The position numbers and the translations under genes were made by a program. The notes under the pieces were generated by a model. The model was not told the DNA's origin and made no database searches. It saw only the letters and a program-made list of their open reading frames with translations. From Rodentibacter sp. Ppn85 (lineage in GTDB: Bacteria; Pseudomonadota; Gammaproteobacteria; Enterobacterales; Pasteurellaceae), in contig NZ_MLHS01000017.1 of the NCBI RefSeq assembly GCF_001999335.1, positions 18,841 to 82,840 of the forward strand: 64,000 bases of DNA, read 5' to 3'. This document shows, one piece after another, positions 30,625 through 41,227 of the stretch. Every line of letters starts with the position of its first letter. The first letter of the stretch is position 1.

Positions 30625-30643
30625 AGTGAAGTTAAACTTCACT
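30625..30643. promoter_or_regulatory. Perfect 19-bp palindrome at the yfeA start point
   Basis: AGTGAAGTTAAACTTCACT has two 9-bp arms around a central A. It begins at the inferred yfeA transcription start, a classical repressor position. It is not a Fur box; a manganese-responsive or other metal repressor is a reasonable guess but unproven. As RNA it could also form a hairpin in the leader. Confidence 0.6.
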
Positions 30644-30693
30644 GTATTCACCTATATTTAAGCAAAATAAATTCTACTTTAGAAGGAGATCTT

Positions 30694-31575
30694 ATGCGAA
30701 TTTCATTAAAAATAATGACCGCACTTACGTTAAGTTTATTCATGATACAAGCCAATGCAAAATTTAAAATCGTTACTACTTTTACCGTTATACAAGATAT
30801 TGCGCAAAATGTAGCGGGCGATGCAGCAACTGTGGAGTCTATCACAAAACCCGGAGCTGAAATTCATGAATACCAACCGACTCCAAAAGACATCGTAAAG
30901 GCACAATCTGCCGATTTAATTTTATGGAACGGTCTAAATTTGGAGCGTTGGTTTGAGCGTTTTTTCCAAAATATTAAAGACAAACCGGCCGTAGTGGTGA
31001 CAGAAGGCATTACACCTCTTTCTATTTATGAGGGCCCTTACAAAAATGCGCCTAATCCGCACGCTTGGATGTCACCTTCTAATGCATTGATTTATATTGA
31101 AAATATTAAAAATACGCTGATAAAACATGATCCTCAAAATGCTGATGTATATGAAAAAAATGCAGCGGATTACACACAAAAAATTAAACAATTAGATGAA
31201 CCGCTTCGTGCTAAACTTGAACAAATTCCGGAATCCAAACGTTGGTTAGTCACCAGTGAGGGGGCTTTCAGCTATTTGGCGAAAGATTACAACTTAAAAG
31301 AAGGCTACTTATGGCCAATTAATGCCGAACAACAAGGGACGCCTCAACAAGTTCGTAAAGTCATTGATTTGGTTCGTAAAAATAATATTCCGGTAGTATT
31401 CAGTGAAAGTACCATTTCACCTAAGCCGGCACAACAAGTGGCGAAAGAAAGCGGGGCAAAATACGGAGGAGTATTATATGTAGATTCTCTTTCAACCCAA
31501 GAGGGCCCCGTACCAACCTATATCGACCTATTGAATACCACCGTTTCCACCATCGTTAAAGGATTTGAAAAATAA
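30694..31575 (+). CDS. yfeA: YfeA-like Mn/Fe ABC transporter substrate-binding protein
   Basis: 293 residues, signal peptide cut after Ala22 (QANA-K). A cluster A-I metal-binding protein of the ZnuA/PsaA/YfeA type: likely ligands are His in [11 protein letters not shown], His in [10 protein letters not shown], Glu in [10 protein letters not shown] and Asp in YVDSLS. No His-rich loop, which argues against zinc specificity and for Mn/Fe. RBS AGAAGGAG precedes ATG. First gene of a four-gene importer operon. Confidence 0.9.
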   Translation: MRISLKIMTALTLSLFMIQANAKFKIVTTFTVIQDIAQNVAGDAATVESITKPGAEIHEYQPTPKDIVKAQSADLILWNGLNLERWFERFFQNIKDKPAVVVTEGITPLSIYEGPYKNAPNPHAWMSPSNALIYIENIKNTLIKHDPQNADVYEKNAADYTQKIKQLDEPLRAKLEQIPESKRWLVTSEGAFSYLAKDYNLKEGYLWPINAEQQGTPQQVRKVIDLVRKNNIPVVFSESTISPKPAQQVAKESGAKYGGVLYVDSLSTQEGPVPTYIDLLNTTVSTIVKGFEK

Positions 31576-32480
31576 TGGAATCATTTTCGACATCAATTTG
31601 GGTGAATAACGTAACTGTTCGTTATAGCAACGGACATACAGCTATTCACGATATGACCTTTTCACTAAATGACGGCACGATTTGCGCACTTGTAGGCGTG
31701 AACGGTAGTGGAAAATCAACCTTATTTAGAAGCCTAATGGGGTTAGTGAAACCACAAAAAGGTGAAATAAAACTATGCAACTTGCCGATTTCTCAAGCTT
31801 TAAAACGTAATCTGGTTGCTTATGTTCCCCAATCCGAAGAAGTGGACTGGCAATTCCCTGTTTCCGTTTATGATGTCGTTATGATGGGGCGTTATGGATA
31901 CATGAATCTCTTACGTATCCCAAAAGCTATTGATAAACAAAAAGTGCAAGAGGCTATGCAACGTGTAAACATTGAGCATCTTGCACATCGTCAAATCGGC
32001 GAATTGTCCGGCGGACAAAAAAAACGTGTGTTTTTAGCTCGGGCATTGGCACAACAAAGCCCAATAATTTTATTGGATGAGCCTTTCACCGGTGTAGATG
32101 TCAAAACGGAAAACGCCATTGTGGATTTATTACAGCAACTTCGTAGTGAAGGACATCTAATTTTAGTTTCGACTCACAATCTGGGTTCTGTGCCTGATTT
32201 TTGTGATCAAGTTGTGATGATCAACCGCACGGTCATTGCGGCCGGAAAAACAGAAGACACCTTTAATCAACATAATTTAGAGATCGTCTTCGGTGGTGTA
32301 TTACGCCATATTAGATTGCAAGGTGAAGATTTACATAATGACGAGGACAAACGCGCAGTAACGGTACTGACCGATGATGAAAAAGCGGTAGTATTCTATG
32401 GTGAAACCAAACAAGATCCTCCTGCAACGACACAAGATTGCCATTTTGATATGTCCGCGAATAAAAAAGAGAAGGAATAA
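31575..32480 (+). CDS. yfeB: YfeB-like Mn/Fe ABC transporter ATPase
   Basis: 301 residues, full ABC ATPase: Walker [10 protein letters not shown] near 41, signature LSGGQKKR, Walker [13 protein letters not shown], and a roughly 60-residue C-terminal extension with [17 protein letters not shown]. Its ATG overlaps the yfeA stop (TAATG), so the two are coupled. It powers uptake through YfeC and YfeD. Confidence 0.93.
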   Translation: MESFSTSIWVNNVTVRYSNGHTAIHDMTFSLNDGTICALVGVNGSGKSTLFRSLMGLVKPQKGEIKLCNLPISQALKRNLVAYVPQSEEVDWQFPVSVYDVVMMGRYGYMNLLRIPKAIDKQKVQEAMQRVNIEHLAHRQIGELSGGQKKRVFLARALAQQSPIILLDEPFTGVDVKTENAIVDLLQQLRSEGHLILVSTHNLGSVPDFCDQVVMINRTVIAAGKTEDTFNQHNLEIVFGGVLRHIRLQGEDLHNDEDKRAVTVLTDDEKAVVFYGETKQDPPATTQDCHFDMSANKKEKE

Positions 32481-32483
32481 CCT

Positions 32484-33332
32484 ATGCTAGATTTATTGCT
32501 CGAACCTTTCTCTTATGACTACATGCTGAAAGCAATGATTTTGAGCACGGTTGTCGGTGGAATTTGCGCTTTTTTGTCTTCCTATTTAATGCTCAAGGGC
32601 TGGTCATTAATTGGTGATGCCTTATCTCACTCCGTTGTACCTGGTGTCGCCATTGCTTATGCGTTTGCCTTGCCTTATGCGCTTGGTGCATTTTTTTCAG
32701 GTATTTTAGCCGCACTTTCTATTTTATGGATTAAATCCATTTCTAAGCTAAAGGAAGACGCCATCATCGGTTTTATTTTCAGTACATTTTTTGCGTTCGG
32801 ATTATTGATTATTTCCTTAAACCCGACTGCCGTAAATGTGCAAAGTATTATTTTAGGTAATATTTTGGGAATTGCAGATGAGGACATCTACCAAGTCTCA
32901 ATCATTGTCGGTGTTTGTTTAGTCTTGCTTTTATTATTTTGGAAAGATTTACTACTGATTTTTTTCGATGAAACTCAAGCTATTACCGTGGGACTTCCAC
33001 CTCTTTTCTACAAAATTTTATTTTTCACCTTATTAAGTGCTTGTGTGGTCGCTGCATTACAAACCGTAGGAGCAATTCTTGTAATCGCAATGGTCATTAC
33101 ACCGGGCGCCACAGCTTATCTACTGACAGATAAATTTAAAACCCTAGCAAGCATTTCTGTGATACTAGGCTCAGTCACCAGTTTTGTGGGAGTTTATATG
33201 AGCTATTATTTAGACGGTGCAAGCGGTGGAATAATTGTTACATTGCAAACTTTACTTTTCTTGCTCGCATTTTTGTTTTCCCCGAAATACGGCTTACTTA
33301 CTCGCAATAAAAAGGCGGTACACAATGTTTGA
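32484..33332 (+). CDS. yfeC: YfeC-like Mn/Fe ABC transporter permease
   Basis: 282 residues, ABC-3 family permease with about eight membrane segments and the family motif LKGWSLIGDALSHSVVPGVA near residue 40. Clearly paralogous to the next gene (LKGWSLMGDAISHAVLPGIV). Starts 3 bp after yfeB and overlaps yfeD by 8 bp. Confidence 0.93.
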   Translation: MLDLLLEPFSYDYMLKAMILSTVVGGICAFLSSYLMLKGWSLIGDALSHSVVPGVAIAYAFALPYALGAFFSGILAALSILWIKSISKLKEDAIIGFIFSTFFAFGLLIISLNPTAVNVQSIILGNILGIADEDIYQVSIIVGVCLVLLLLFWKDLLLIFFDETQAITVGLPPLFYKILFFTLLSACVVAALQTVGAILVIAMVITPGATAYLLTDKFKTLASISVILGSVTSFVGVYMSYYLDGASGGIIVTLQTLLFLLAFLFSPKYGLLTRNKKAVHNV

Positions 33333-34137
33333 TTGGTTTTTAGAGCCTCTCCAATTTGCTTTTATGCAGAATGCGTTGCTCACAGCATTAATTGTTTCCA
33401 CTATCTGTGCCTTACTTTCTTGTTATTTAGTATTAAAGGGTTGGTCACTAATGGGCGATGCGATTTCTCACGCCGTGCTACCCGGAATCGTATTAGCCTA
33501 TCTAGCAGGTATTCCTCTTGCTATCGGAGCATTCCTATCCGGCATTTTTTGTGCATTCGGTGTGGGTTATTTAAAAGAAAACAGCCGAATTAAAGAAGAT
33601 ACGGCTATGGGTATTGTGTTTTCAGGAATGTTCGCTGTCGGATTAGTAATGTTTACCAAAATTCAAACCGAGCAACATTTAACCCATATTTTATTTGGCA
33701 ATGTATTGGGTGTCAGCAATATTGAATTAATACAAACTGCGGTTATTTCTGCCCTTGTTTTTCTTGTCATTCTATTTAAGCGTCGTGATTTATTACTTTA
33801 TTGTTTCGATGCAAGCCACGCCCGGGTCGCAGGTCTCTCACCACAGGTTTTGCATTATAGCTTACTCATTCTAACTGCGCTTACTATTGTTAGCACCATG
33901 CAGGTGGTTGGCGTAATTTTAGTGGTTGCCATGTTGATAGCACCGGGAATTACTGCGCTTACATTGACTAAATCCTTTGATAAAATGCTATGGGTTGCAC
34001 TCATAACCTCTATCATTTCAAGCCTTATGGGCGTGATTTTGAGTTACCACTTTGATGCATCGACGGGCGCTTGTATTATTCTATTGCAAGCGGCAATTTT
34101 TGTTCTTGCATTAGCCTATAGCAAAATTAAACAATAA
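33325..34137 (+). CDS. yfeD: YfeD-like Mn/Fe ABC transporter permease
   Basis: 270 residues from the ATG at 33325 (MFDWFLEPLQFAFMQ), which aligns with the yfeC N-terminus; the upstream open frame to 33235 lies inside yfeC and is not used. ABC-3 permease with about eight membrane segments. It overlaps yfeC by 8 bp and ends the operon before a hairpin shared with rlmC. Confidence 0.93.
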   Translation: MFDWFLEPLQFAFMQNALLTALIVSTICALLSCYLVLKGWSLMGDAISHAVLPGIVLAYLAGIPLAIGAFLSGIFCAFGVGYLKENSRIKEDTAMGIVFSGMFAVGLVMFTKIQTEQHLTHILFGNVLGVSNIELIQTAVISALVFLVILFKRRDLLLYCFDASHARVAGLSPQVLHYSLLILTALTIVSTMQVVGVILVVAMLIAPGITALTLTKSFDKMLWVALITSIISSLMGVILSYHFDASTGACIILLQAAIFVLALAYSKIKQ

Positions 34138-34163
34138 TTCAAGGCGGGTTATTATCCGCCTGA
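34138..34163. terminator. Hairpin between convergent yfeD and rlmC
   Basis: TTCAAGGCGG (34138-34147) pairs with CCGCCTGAA with one bulged A, in the 30 bp between the two stop codons. No long T-run, so efficiency as a terminator is uncertain. Confidence 0.5.
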
Positions 34164-34167
34164 ATCA

Positions 34168-35343
34168 TTAATTTGTTACACGCTCCAATAATGTCAGCAC
34201 TTCATAATGTGCCGTATGCGGAAACATATCAAAAAGCTGAATTTTGACAGGCTTATAATGTGTCAGGCAGCGTAAATCTTTCCCCATAGAAATCGCGTTA
34301 CAACTGGAATACAAAATAAAGTGCGGTCGGATTTGGTTGAGAAATTCACTTACCGCCTTTCCGATTCCACGACGCGGGGGATTTACGACAACCAAATCAG
34401 GGTTTTCCTCACTTCCATTCAACACAAAATTTGCCGCATCTAAAGGCTGAAATTTTACATTTCGTAAAGCTAGTTTTTGGGCGGACATTTTTGCCGCTAA
34501 AATTGCCGATGGCGAAATTTCAATACCGGTCAGTTCAACGCCCTGCCCTTTTTCTCTTTGCAATCCATACGCACAATGCAAACCAAAACCGCCCACACCG
34601 CAAAATAGATCCCATAATTTTGTTACAGGCAAATCTTTTACCCATTGTTGCGCCGTTTTATATAATCCTGCGGCAACCTGAGGATTCGTTTGGAAAAAAC
34701 CTTGGGGGCGAATAAAAAACGGAATATCATTGAAATGTTCCGCTAAAAACTGCTGTTCCGTTAGAAAAATTTCTTGCTTCCCTTCCAAAATAGCGGCGTG
34801 TAGAGGTTGCAGATTCACGCTGACAACCTCCAATTGAGGCAATTTAGTTATAAGTCCGGCCAGCTCCCGACCAATTAATGCTAACTTATTTCCAGAACGC
34901 AGCACAAAGCGCAACATTAACTTTCCTGTTGATGTGCTTTCTGTCAGTAAAATATATTTAAGTTCACCTTTCTTCTTGGCAACGTTGTACGGTACTAAGC
35001 CGGCACGCCCGATAAAATCTTTTAGAATAGGGAAGATCGTTCCAAAATGCGTGGGATAGAGAGGACAATCACATAAATCAACCGCACTATTCGGATCATT
35101 AGGATTTTGCAAAATACCGAGAATTGGGCGTTCCACCGATCCGCTAACAACCATTTTGGCTTTATTACGAAATGCCGACTGTTGTGATTGAAAGGGGGCT
35201 AACCAAGCCAAATCATCACAATTCAAGTGAGAAAGTTGTATTTTTAGATGAGTGATTTTCTCAGAAATTTGCCGTTCATAAGGCATTTTAAGCCATTGAC
35301 ATGAACGACAATTTCCCGCTTGATAATGACGGCAATCAATCAT
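34168..35343 (-). CDS. rlmC: 23S rRNA (uracil-747-C5)-methyltransferase
   Basis: 391 residues. N-terminal Cys pattern [14 protein letters not shown] (Cys4, 12, 15) is the Fe-S site of RlmC; the SAM domain has [14 protein letters not shown], and the catalytic site is [10 protein letters not shown] followed by [10 protein letters not shown] with the nucleophilic Cys. It overlaps nagZ by 8 bp. Distinct from RlmD by the N-terminus and length. Confidence 0.93.
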   Translation of the reverse strand: MIDCRHYQAGNCRSCQWLKMPYERQISEKITHLKIQLSHLNCDDLAWLAPFQSQQSAFRNKAKMVVSGSVERPILGILQNPNDPNSAVDLCDCPLYPTHFGTIFPILKDFIGRAGLVPYNVAKKKGELKYILLTESTSTGKLMLRFVLRSGNKLALIGRELAGLITKLPQLEVVSVNLQPLHAAILEGKQEIFLTEQQFLAEHFNDIPFFIRPQGFFQTNPQVAAGLYKTAQQWVKDLPVTKLWDLFCGVGGFGLHCAYGLQREKGQGVELTGIEISPSAILAAKMSAQKLALRNVKFQPLDAANFVLNGSEENPDLVVVNPPRRGIGKAVSEFLNQIRPHFILYSSCNAISMGKDLRCLTHYKPVKIQLFDMFPHTAHYEVLTLLERVTN

Positions 35344-36382
35344 TCTTGCTTGCCAACCATGCTTGTTGAAGCGCCGACAGTTTTTTATGGTTTTCCAACC
35401 AACGTGGCGTTTTTGTCAATTCAGACCAATTATATGATTTTTTCTTAAATAAACTTTTTAAACGTGTTTGACGCTGGATAAAGTGCGGTTGATTTTCCGT
35501 GAGTTTTAACTGATCCAACACTTGAATCACGCCTGCCCGCTCATTACAAAGTAATAATAGATCACAACCGGCATTCAATGCCTTTTCACTACGTGCGACA
35601 AAATCCCCCATAAACCCTGCACCCCTCATACCCAGATCATCGGAGAAAATTGCCCCGCTAAAATTCAATTTTTCACGTAAAATTCGCTTTAACCAATATT
35701 CTGAACCACTTGCCGGCTGACTATCGCATTGAGTATAAATCACATGGGCAGGCATAATGGCATCCAATTTTTGCTGCGCAATCAGTTGTTTGAAAGGTTG
35801 AAGATCCCGACTAAAAATCGCCTCCTGAGGACGTTCATCATAAGGCGTTTCCAGATGGGAATCCGCCAATACATGTCCATGACCGGGAAAGTGTTTTCCT
35901 GTTGTTGCCATTCCCGCTTCACGCATTCCATCAATAAAAACACTCGCTAAATTAACCGCAATTTGCACATCGCTACTAAAGCTGCGATCGCCAATCGCAC
36001 GACATTCATGACCTAAATCCAGCACCGGTGCAAAGCTTAGATCAATATCAAGCGCACTCATTTCCGCCGCCATTTGCCAACCCGATTCTCTTGCCCAATG
36101 TTGTTGCTGTAAAATATCGGATAATGAGTCAAAGGCTTGCATTGCCGGTAATTGCGTAAAACCTTTACGAAAACGTTGAACACGGCCGCCTTCTTGATCC
36201 ACCGTAATAAGTAAAGTTTTTTTCACACGCTCACGTACAGATTTCACTAATGCCTGAATCTGTTCTCTCTCATAAAAATTGCGGGTAAACAAAATTAAAC
36301 CAGCAACCAAAGGATGTTCCAGCAATTCAACTTCTTCTTGAGTTAGCTCGTAACCTTCAAGATCAATTAATAAAGTAGACAT
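35336..36382 (-). CDS. nagZ: Beta-N-acetylhexosaminidase NagZ
   Basis: 348 residues, cytoplasmic glycoside hydrolase family 3. The conserved KHFPGHG is followed by the mobile-loop residues [12 protein letters not shown] with the catalytic Asp/His dyad; FSDDLGM supplies the nucleophile Asp. It removes GlcNAc from anhydro-muropeptides in cell-wall recycling. It starts 3 bp after ycfL, in the row hinT-ycfL-nagZ-rlmC. Confidence 0.95.
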   Translation of the reverse strand: MSTLLIDLEGYELTQEEVELLEHPLVAGLILFTRNFYEREQIQALVKSVRERVKKTLLITVDQEGGRVQRFRKGFTQLPAMQAFDSLSDILQQQHWARESGWQMAAEMSALDIDLSFAPVLDLGHECRAIGDRSFSSDVQIAVNLASVFIDGMREAGMATTGKHFPGHGHVLADSHLETPYDERPQEAIFSRDLQPFKQLIAQQKLDAIMPAHVIYTQCDSQPASGSEYWLKRILREKLNFSGAIFSDDLGMRGAGFMGDFVARSEKALNAGCDLLLLCNERAGVIQVLDQLKLTENQPHFIQRQTRLKSLFKKKSYNWSELTKTPRWLENHKKLSALQQAWLASKND

Positions 36383-36385
36383 AAT

Positions 36386-36736
36386 TTACTGTAAATAAAG
36401 ACGATAATTGGTACTTTCCAATGTTGGTTTAATCAGCTCAACAGACTGACGTGCTTGAGGTTGTAAACGCAAATTTCCGACAAAACTTTCACGCCGATCC
36501 GCCCAAACTTGGGTCACGCCCTGTGCGTTATACCAAAAAAGACGATAGTTCACATTAACGGGTTGGGTACTTTTATTTTTTACCCACGCAGAATCCGCAG
36601 ACACTTTTGCCTCGACAACCGAAGCAAGTTCCGCTGTTATATTCAAAATAGGGGTATTTGTGTGAACCAAATTCGGCTCTGAGACGGAGCACGCCGAAAG
36701 CACCAGGCTAGCAAAAATAATCAGTAATTTTTTCAT
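36386..36736 (-). CDS. ycfL: YcfL-family lipoprotein (DUF1425)
   Basis: 116 residues with lipobox LSAC (Cys16). The mature part (VNYRLFWYNAQGV and following) fits the YcfL/DUF1425 family, which has an immunoglobulin-like fold and no established function. Its ATG overlaps the last base of the hinT stop, as in other gamma-proteobacteria where hinT-ycfL-(lpoB)-nagZ cluster. No lpoB or thiK is present here. Confidence 0.85.
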   Translation of the reverse strand: MKKLLIIFASLVLSACSVSEPNLVHTNTPILNITAELASVVEAKVSADSAWVKNKSTQPVNVNYRLFWYNAQGVTQVWADRRESFVGNLRLQPQARQSVELIKPTLESTNYRLYLQ

Positions 36737-37086
36737 TATTTACCCAACATTTTACCAAGCGGTTCGCCCCCTAGCAGGTGCATATGAATATGAAACACTT
36801 CCTGACCGCCATGTTTGTTACAGTTGACAATTAAACGGTAGCCGTCTTCCGCAATGCCTTCTTGTTTCGCTAATTTTGCCGCCACCGTAAACAAACGTCC
36901 AAGAGAGACTTCATCTTGTTCGGTTACATCATTGGCCGTTGGAATCAATTTATTTGGGATAATTAAAATATGGGTTTTAGCTTGTGGTGCAATATCGCGA
37001 AAAGCGGTCACCAATTCGTCTTGATAAACGATATCGACCGGAATTTCTTTGCGAATAATTTTGCTGAAAATGGTTTCTTCTGCCAT
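36736..37086 (-). CDS. hinT: HIT-family purine nucleoside phosphoramidase HinT
   Basis: 116 residues. The histidine triad HIHMHLLGG near residue 102 and the N-terminal [13 protein letters not shown] mark HinT, which hydrolyses AMP-lysine and related phosphoramidates. Full length. First gene of the small operon to rlmC; two hairpins separate it from ppiD. Confidence 0.95.
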   Translation of the reverse strand: MAEETIFSKIIRKEIPVDIVYQDELVTAFRDIAPQAKTHILIIPNKLIPTANDVTEQDEVSLGRLFTVAAKLAKQEGIAEDGYRLIVNCNKHGGQEVFHIHMHLLGGEPLGKMLGK

Positions 37087-37106
37087 AGGATTTTCTCTCC
37101 ATCAAT

Positions 37107-37139
37107 AAAAAAGTGCGGTTGAAAACTACCGCACTTTTT
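37107..37139. terminator. Uptake-sequence pair hairpin upstream of hinT
   Basis: AAAAAAGTGCGGT (37107-37119) pairs with ACCGCACTTTTT (37128-37139), an 8-nt loop. It lies between the ppiD terminator and hinT, within 21 bp of the hinT start. Confidence 0.6.
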
Positions 37140-37183
37140 ATCAGAAATCAGTTCTGATTGCAATTTACCGCTATTATTTCAAG

Positions 37184-37213
37184 AAAAAAGCCTATGTTCT
37201 CATAGGCTTTTTT
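37184..37213 (-). terminator. Terminator after ppiD
   Basis: AAAAAAGCCTATG (37184-37196) and CATAGGCTTTTTT (37201-37213) form a perfect 13-bp stem with a 4-nt loop. The minus-strand product ends in a T-run just past the ppiD stop at 37227. Confidence 0.85.
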
Positions 37214-37226
37214 CAAAACTTATCAA

Positions 37227-39089
37227 TTAGTTTTCATCTTCTTGTCTGATAAAGGCTTCATTAATTTCAATTTGTGCCTTATCACGCAATGCTTGTAAAA
37301 GTTGCGCACGTAATTCAAGTTGCTGTGTTTGACGCAATTGTCCGCCAAATTGAGCTAATTCTTGTTCATTTAGCTCGCCTTGTTCCACTTTATTAAGCGC
37401 CACTATAATCACATCACCTTTAGTATTACGCACCACTTTATACACCGTTGTACCATTTGTCGGTTTTTCCATGGAGAAAATACCATTGGTTAAAATCAGA
37501 TCTTGATTTTCAGTAAAAGCGAAAGTTTGCTCCGCGCCGAAAGAAACACCCGCCGGCAATTTATTTGGAGCCGTCGGAAGATCATTGAGTGACTGTGTTG
37601 CCGATGTGATCAATATTTTTTCCGCTTTTTCACGTTTTAAAAAGTTTTCAATGTCCGATTTTACTTCGTCTAGTGTTTTTATGCCTTCTGCCTTATGATC
37701 TAACACGCGTACCAAAACGATATTCTGATCCCCCAGGTTTAACGGTTCGGAATTTACCCCGCCATTTGAAATATCGGAGTCAAACATCGCAGAAACCACA
37801 TTAGGCGAATTTAACTCGGCCGGTACGTTTTCACGGGAAAAATAATCGCTCTCTTGTACTTTTACGCCGGCTACGCTTGCCGCACTCTCTAAAGATTTAC
37901 TGTCTTCAAAGGCTTTTTCACGTACATTTTTTTCAACCGCATAGAAACGGCTTTCCAGTAAGTTTTTACGTACCAAATCTGTGATTTGCGCTTTTACTTC
38001 ATTTAACGATTTTTCTTTACGCTCTTCCACTAGGATAATGTGAAAATTACCGTCAACATTAACAGGTTCACTGAATTTTCCGACCTGAAGCCTTGTTGTC
38101 GCATCTTCAAAAGCTTTTGGTAATTCATTAGCATTTACCCAACCTAATTCGCCACCATTTTCACCTGAAATTTTATCTAACGAACGTGCTTTGGCTAATT
38201 CGGCAAAATTTGCACCATTTTGTAATTCTTGATAAGCCGTTTGCGCATCTTGTTCATTCGCAAATTGTATATGCGCCAATCGCTGTGTCATAAACTGTGC
38301 TTTATTATCTTGATAATATTGCGCAATTTCGACATCGCTTACTTGAATATCTTTTGCCACATCCGCTCCCGAAACTTGAATATATTGCACTTTTACTTGT
38401 TCAGGTTGCACAAAAGTTTTTTGATTGGCTTCATAGTAAGTTTTCACTTCATCTTCAGTGACATTTTGTTTTGCCATTTCATCAGCAAGGGATAAAGTCG
38501 CTAAACGGGCAATACGTTTTTGAAAGAAAAGTCGAGCACTGTCTTTTACTTGAACCGGCACTACAAATTCACTATCCGCAATACCGTTTTGCATTTGTTC
38601 AAGGGTAAGTGCGCTACGTAAAATATTCGCATAAGCATCGGAGCTTAAACCGTTTTGTGCAAGAATTTGTTGATATAATCCATTATCAAATTTTCCATTC
38701 GATTGGAAATTTGGATCAACAACAATTGCACGCTTGATCATTTCATCACTTACACCTAATTTTAATTCTTTAGCATATTGACGAAGTAACTCTTGATCAA
38801 CCAAACGATTAATAATGCTTTGACGCAACGCATTGACAAATTCAGGCGAATCGGACCGAGTTAAAAATGCTTCTCCCTCCTGTGCCGCACGTGCTTCAAA
38901 TTCTTGGTTATAACGATTCATAAAATCTGGCTGGGAAATGGTCTCACCATTAACTTTTGCGGCATAAGAATCATTGCCGCTAAACAAATAACCCGACATC
39001 CCCCCGACTAAGAATGAAATGGTAATCAACCCGAGAATAAATTTAGCAATTTTGGTATTTGCCATACCATTCATTTTTTCAATAAACAT
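37227..39089 (-). CDS. ppiD: PpiD, membrane-anchored periplasmic chaperone
   Basis: 620 residues. An N-terminal membrane anchor (about 15-33), a SurA-like N domain with PDFMNRYNQEFEAR, and a parvulin-like domain at about 265-360 (AHIQFANEQDAQTAYQELQNG, ELGWVNANELP). PpiD works at the Sec translocon exit with YfgM. RBS and ATG at 39089 are consistent. Length matches the family (about 620). Confidence 0.93.
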   Translation of the reverse strand: MFIEKMNGMANTKIAKFILGLITISFLVGGMSGYLFSGNDSYAAKVNGETISQPDFMNRYNQEFEARAAQEGEAFLTRSDSPEFVNALRQSIINRLVDQELLRQYAKELKLGVSDEMIKRAIVVDPNFQSNGKFDNGLYQQILAQNGLSSDAYANILRSALTLEQMQNGIADSEFVVPVQVKDSARLFFQKRIARLATLSLADEMAKQNVTEDEVKTYYEANQKTFVQPEQVKVQYIQVSGADVAKDIQVSDVEIAQYYQDNKAQFMTQRLAHIQFANEQDAQTAYQELQNGANFAELAKARSLDKISGENGGELGWVNANELPKAFEDATTRLQVGKFSEPVNVDGNFHIILVEERKEKSLNEVKAQITDLVRKNLLESRFYAVEKNVREKAFEDSKSLESAASVAGVKVQESDYFSRENVPAELNSPNVVSAMFDSDISNGGVNSEPLNLGDQNIVLVRVLDHKAEGIKTLDEVKSDIENFLKREKAEKILITSATQSLNDLPTAPNKLPAGVSFGAEQTFAFTENQDLILTNGIFSMEKPTNGTTVYKVVRNTKGDVIIVALNKVEQGELNEQELAQFGGQLRQTQQLELRAQLLQALRDKAQIEINEAFIRQEDEN

Positions 39090-39151
39090 ATTTACCCTTG
39101 TTAAAAGACAAAACTTTTCGAATTATAATCGAAAGCGCGGAAATTCGCACC

Positions 39152-39716
39152 TTAAAATACTAAAACATCATGCTCAAATAAAATTTTAATCCCGATAATA
39201 ATGATGACTAAACCGCCGAAAATTTCAGCTTTATTTTTAAATTTTCTTCCTAAAAAATGACCGCTCTTTATGCCGATAAAAGAAATAACGAAAGTGGTAA
39301 AACCAATAATTCATACAGCCGTAATAATATCCACATACAAAAAAGCAAATGAAATACCAACCACCAACGCATCAACGCTCATTGCTAAACCTAAAGTAAG
39401 TAGTTGTTTATATTGATTAAATCTGAAATTTGCTCTGCTTCCTCTTCGGTGAAACCCTCACGGATCATATTTGCCTGATTAATAGTAAAAGAATAAACGC
39501 AATCCAGTGGTCCCATTCCTGAATAGTTTTGCTAAATTGCGTCCCCAACACATAACCGATAAGCGGCATTATTGCTTAGAAACAACCAAAGCAAAGGGCT
39601 ATCATCATTGCCTATTTCCATCGAAAAGATCGCATAGCGAGTCCTTTAGAAATAGAAACGGCAAAGGCATCCATCGACAATCCCAAGGCAATAATCCACA
39701 GTATATAAAATGCCAT
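39152..39716 (-). pseudogene. mntP: Decayed mntP (manganese efflux pump)
   Basis: The minus strand starts ATG at 39716 with MAFYILWIIALGLSMDAFAV, the MntP N-terminus including the conserved MDAF. The frame then meets TAG after SFRWK and TAA after ALCFGCF, and is lost near QI; it resumes in another frame as REGFTEEEAEQISD, then TLGLAMSVDALVVGISFAF, a TGA after TAV, and ends GGLVIIIIGIKILFEHDVLVF. Several independent stops and at least one frameshift show true decay. Intact MntP exports Mn(II) as a six-helix membrane protein. The region covers most of the gap between ppiD and mnmE. Confidence 0.9.
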
Positions 39717-39728
39717 TGTTATCTGTCT

Positions 39729-41087
39729 TTATTTCCCAATACAAAATGAGCTGAAAATATTACTGAGTAAATCGTCCGAGGTAAATTGTCCGGTAATTTC
39801 ACTTAGTTGAGCTTGTACCAGACGTAGCTCTTCCGCTAGCAATTCTCCCGCATAAAACTCCGTTAATTGTACGAAACCGATTTGCAAATGTTCCGCAGCT
39901 TTTTCTAGTGCCACCAGATGACGACGACGTGCTAAAAATCCGCCTTCGATACCAGTTTGGAAACCCATTGTTTGTTTTAAATGGTCACGAAGTATCTGCA
40001 CTCCTTTATGGGTTTGGGCCGACAAACGAATAATTTGATAACCGTTTTCTTCAATCAATCCTGCTTGTTCATCGGTTAAATCAATTTTATTACGCACAAT
40101 TGTTACCGGAATATTAGCCGGTAATTTCGCTAGAAATTCTAACCGCACTTTTTCAAGATTTTGGCTCTCTACATCACTACTATCGAGCATTAAAATAATA
40201 CGATCCGCTTGTTCTATTTCTGTCCAAGCACGAGAAATACCGATTCGTTCCACTTCATCGGTAGCCTCGCGAAGCCCTGCCGTATCAATAATATGCAGCG
40301 GCATGCCATCAATGTGAATATGTTCACGCAAAACATCTCGTGTGGTTCCTGCAATATCGGTCACAATTGCGGCTTCACGACCGGCAAGGGCATTAAGCAG
40401 ACTGGATTTCCCTGCATTCGGACGACCTGCAATCACTACCTTCATTCCTTCACGTAAAATCGTACCTTGTTTTGCTTCACGGCGTACATCATCCAGTTGT
40501 GTAATAATTTCACGCAAATTCGCCTCAATTTTGCCGTCCGCTAGGAAATCAATTTCTTCATCAGGAAAATCAATCGCAGCCTCCACATAGGTTCTCAAAT
40601 AAATAATCGAATCGACTAACGCATTGACTTTATGTGAAAATTCACCTTGTAAAGACTTCAACGCCGAACGTGCCGCTTGTTCGGAAGTGGCATCAATTAA
40701 ATCTGCGATAGCTTCCGCTTGCGCCAAATCCAATTTATCATTTAAAAAAGCTTGTTCGGAAAACTCCCCCGGACGTGCTAAACGAATACCATCAATTTGC
40801 AAAATACGTTTCAACAATAAATCAAGTACAACCTGTCCGCCATGCCCTTGTAACTCCAATACATCTTCACCGGTAAAAGAATTCGGTGCTTTAAAATAAA
40901 GGGCAATACCTTGATCCAGTACGCATCCGTCATTGTCCTTAAAAGGTAAATAATCCGCCATACGCGGTTTCGGACATTTCCCTAATACGCGATATGCGAC
41001 TTCACCCGCTAAAGGGCCGGAAACTCTTAAAATACCAATACCACCCCTTCCCGGTGCAGTAGCTTGTGCAACGATTGTTTCTTTCAT
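39729..41087 (-). CDS. mnmE: MnmE, tRNA uridine-34 modification GTPase
   Basis: 452 residues from the ATG at 41087 ([16 protein letters not shown]), preceded by AAAGAG; the frame continues to a GTG at 41114 inside an uptake sequence, which is not a likely start. G1 [10 protein letters not shown]2 GTTRD, G3 DTAG, G4 NKID and the C-terminal FCIGK are intact. With MnmG it makes cmnm5U34. It follows yidC beyond a terminator-like hairpin. Confidence 0.96.
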   Translation of the reverse strand: MKETIVAQATAPGRGGIGILRVSGPLAGEVAYRVLGKCPKPRMADYLPFKDNDGCVLDQGIALYFKAPNSFTGEDVLELQGHGGQVVLDLLLKRILQIDGIRLARPGEFSEQAFLNDKLDLAQAEAIADLIDATSEQAARSALKSLQGEFSHKVNALVDSIIYLRTYVEAAIDFPDEEIDFLADGKIEANLREIITQLDDVRREAKQGTILREGMKVVIAGRPNAGKSSLLNALAGREAAIVTDIAGTTRDVLREHIHIDGMPLHIIDTAGLREATDEVERIGISRAWTEIEQADRIILMLDSSDVESQNLEKVRLEFLAKLPANIPVTIVRNKIDLTDEQAGLIEENGYQIIRLSAQTHKGVQILRDHLKQTMGFQTGIEGGFLARRRHLVALEKAAEHLQIGFVQLTEFYAGELLAEELRLVQAQLSEITGQFTSDDLLSNIFSSFCIGK

Positions 41088-41185
41088 AAAAAACTCTTTA
41101 AAAAATGACCGCACTTGTATGCGTTAAAAAATACAATGGGGCGTATGCTATACACCCACCGAGATATCATCAATACCCTATGATA

Positions 41186-41213
41186 GAAAAAGGCACCTTT
41201 CGATGCCTTTTTC
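41186..41213 (-). terminator. Terminator after yidC
   Basis: GAAAAAGGCA (41186-41195) pairs with TGCCTTTTTC (41204-41213) around an 8-nt loop; it lies 14 bp past the yidC stop. mnmE begins about 100 bp further on and may need readthrough or its own promoter. Confidence 0.75.
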
Positions 41214-41227
41214 CATATAATTAAGAA

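Noticed and set aside
39507..39749. Plus-strand open frame across the mntP remnant
   Set aside because: It is the antisense of a recognisable pseudogene and has no RBS or family match.
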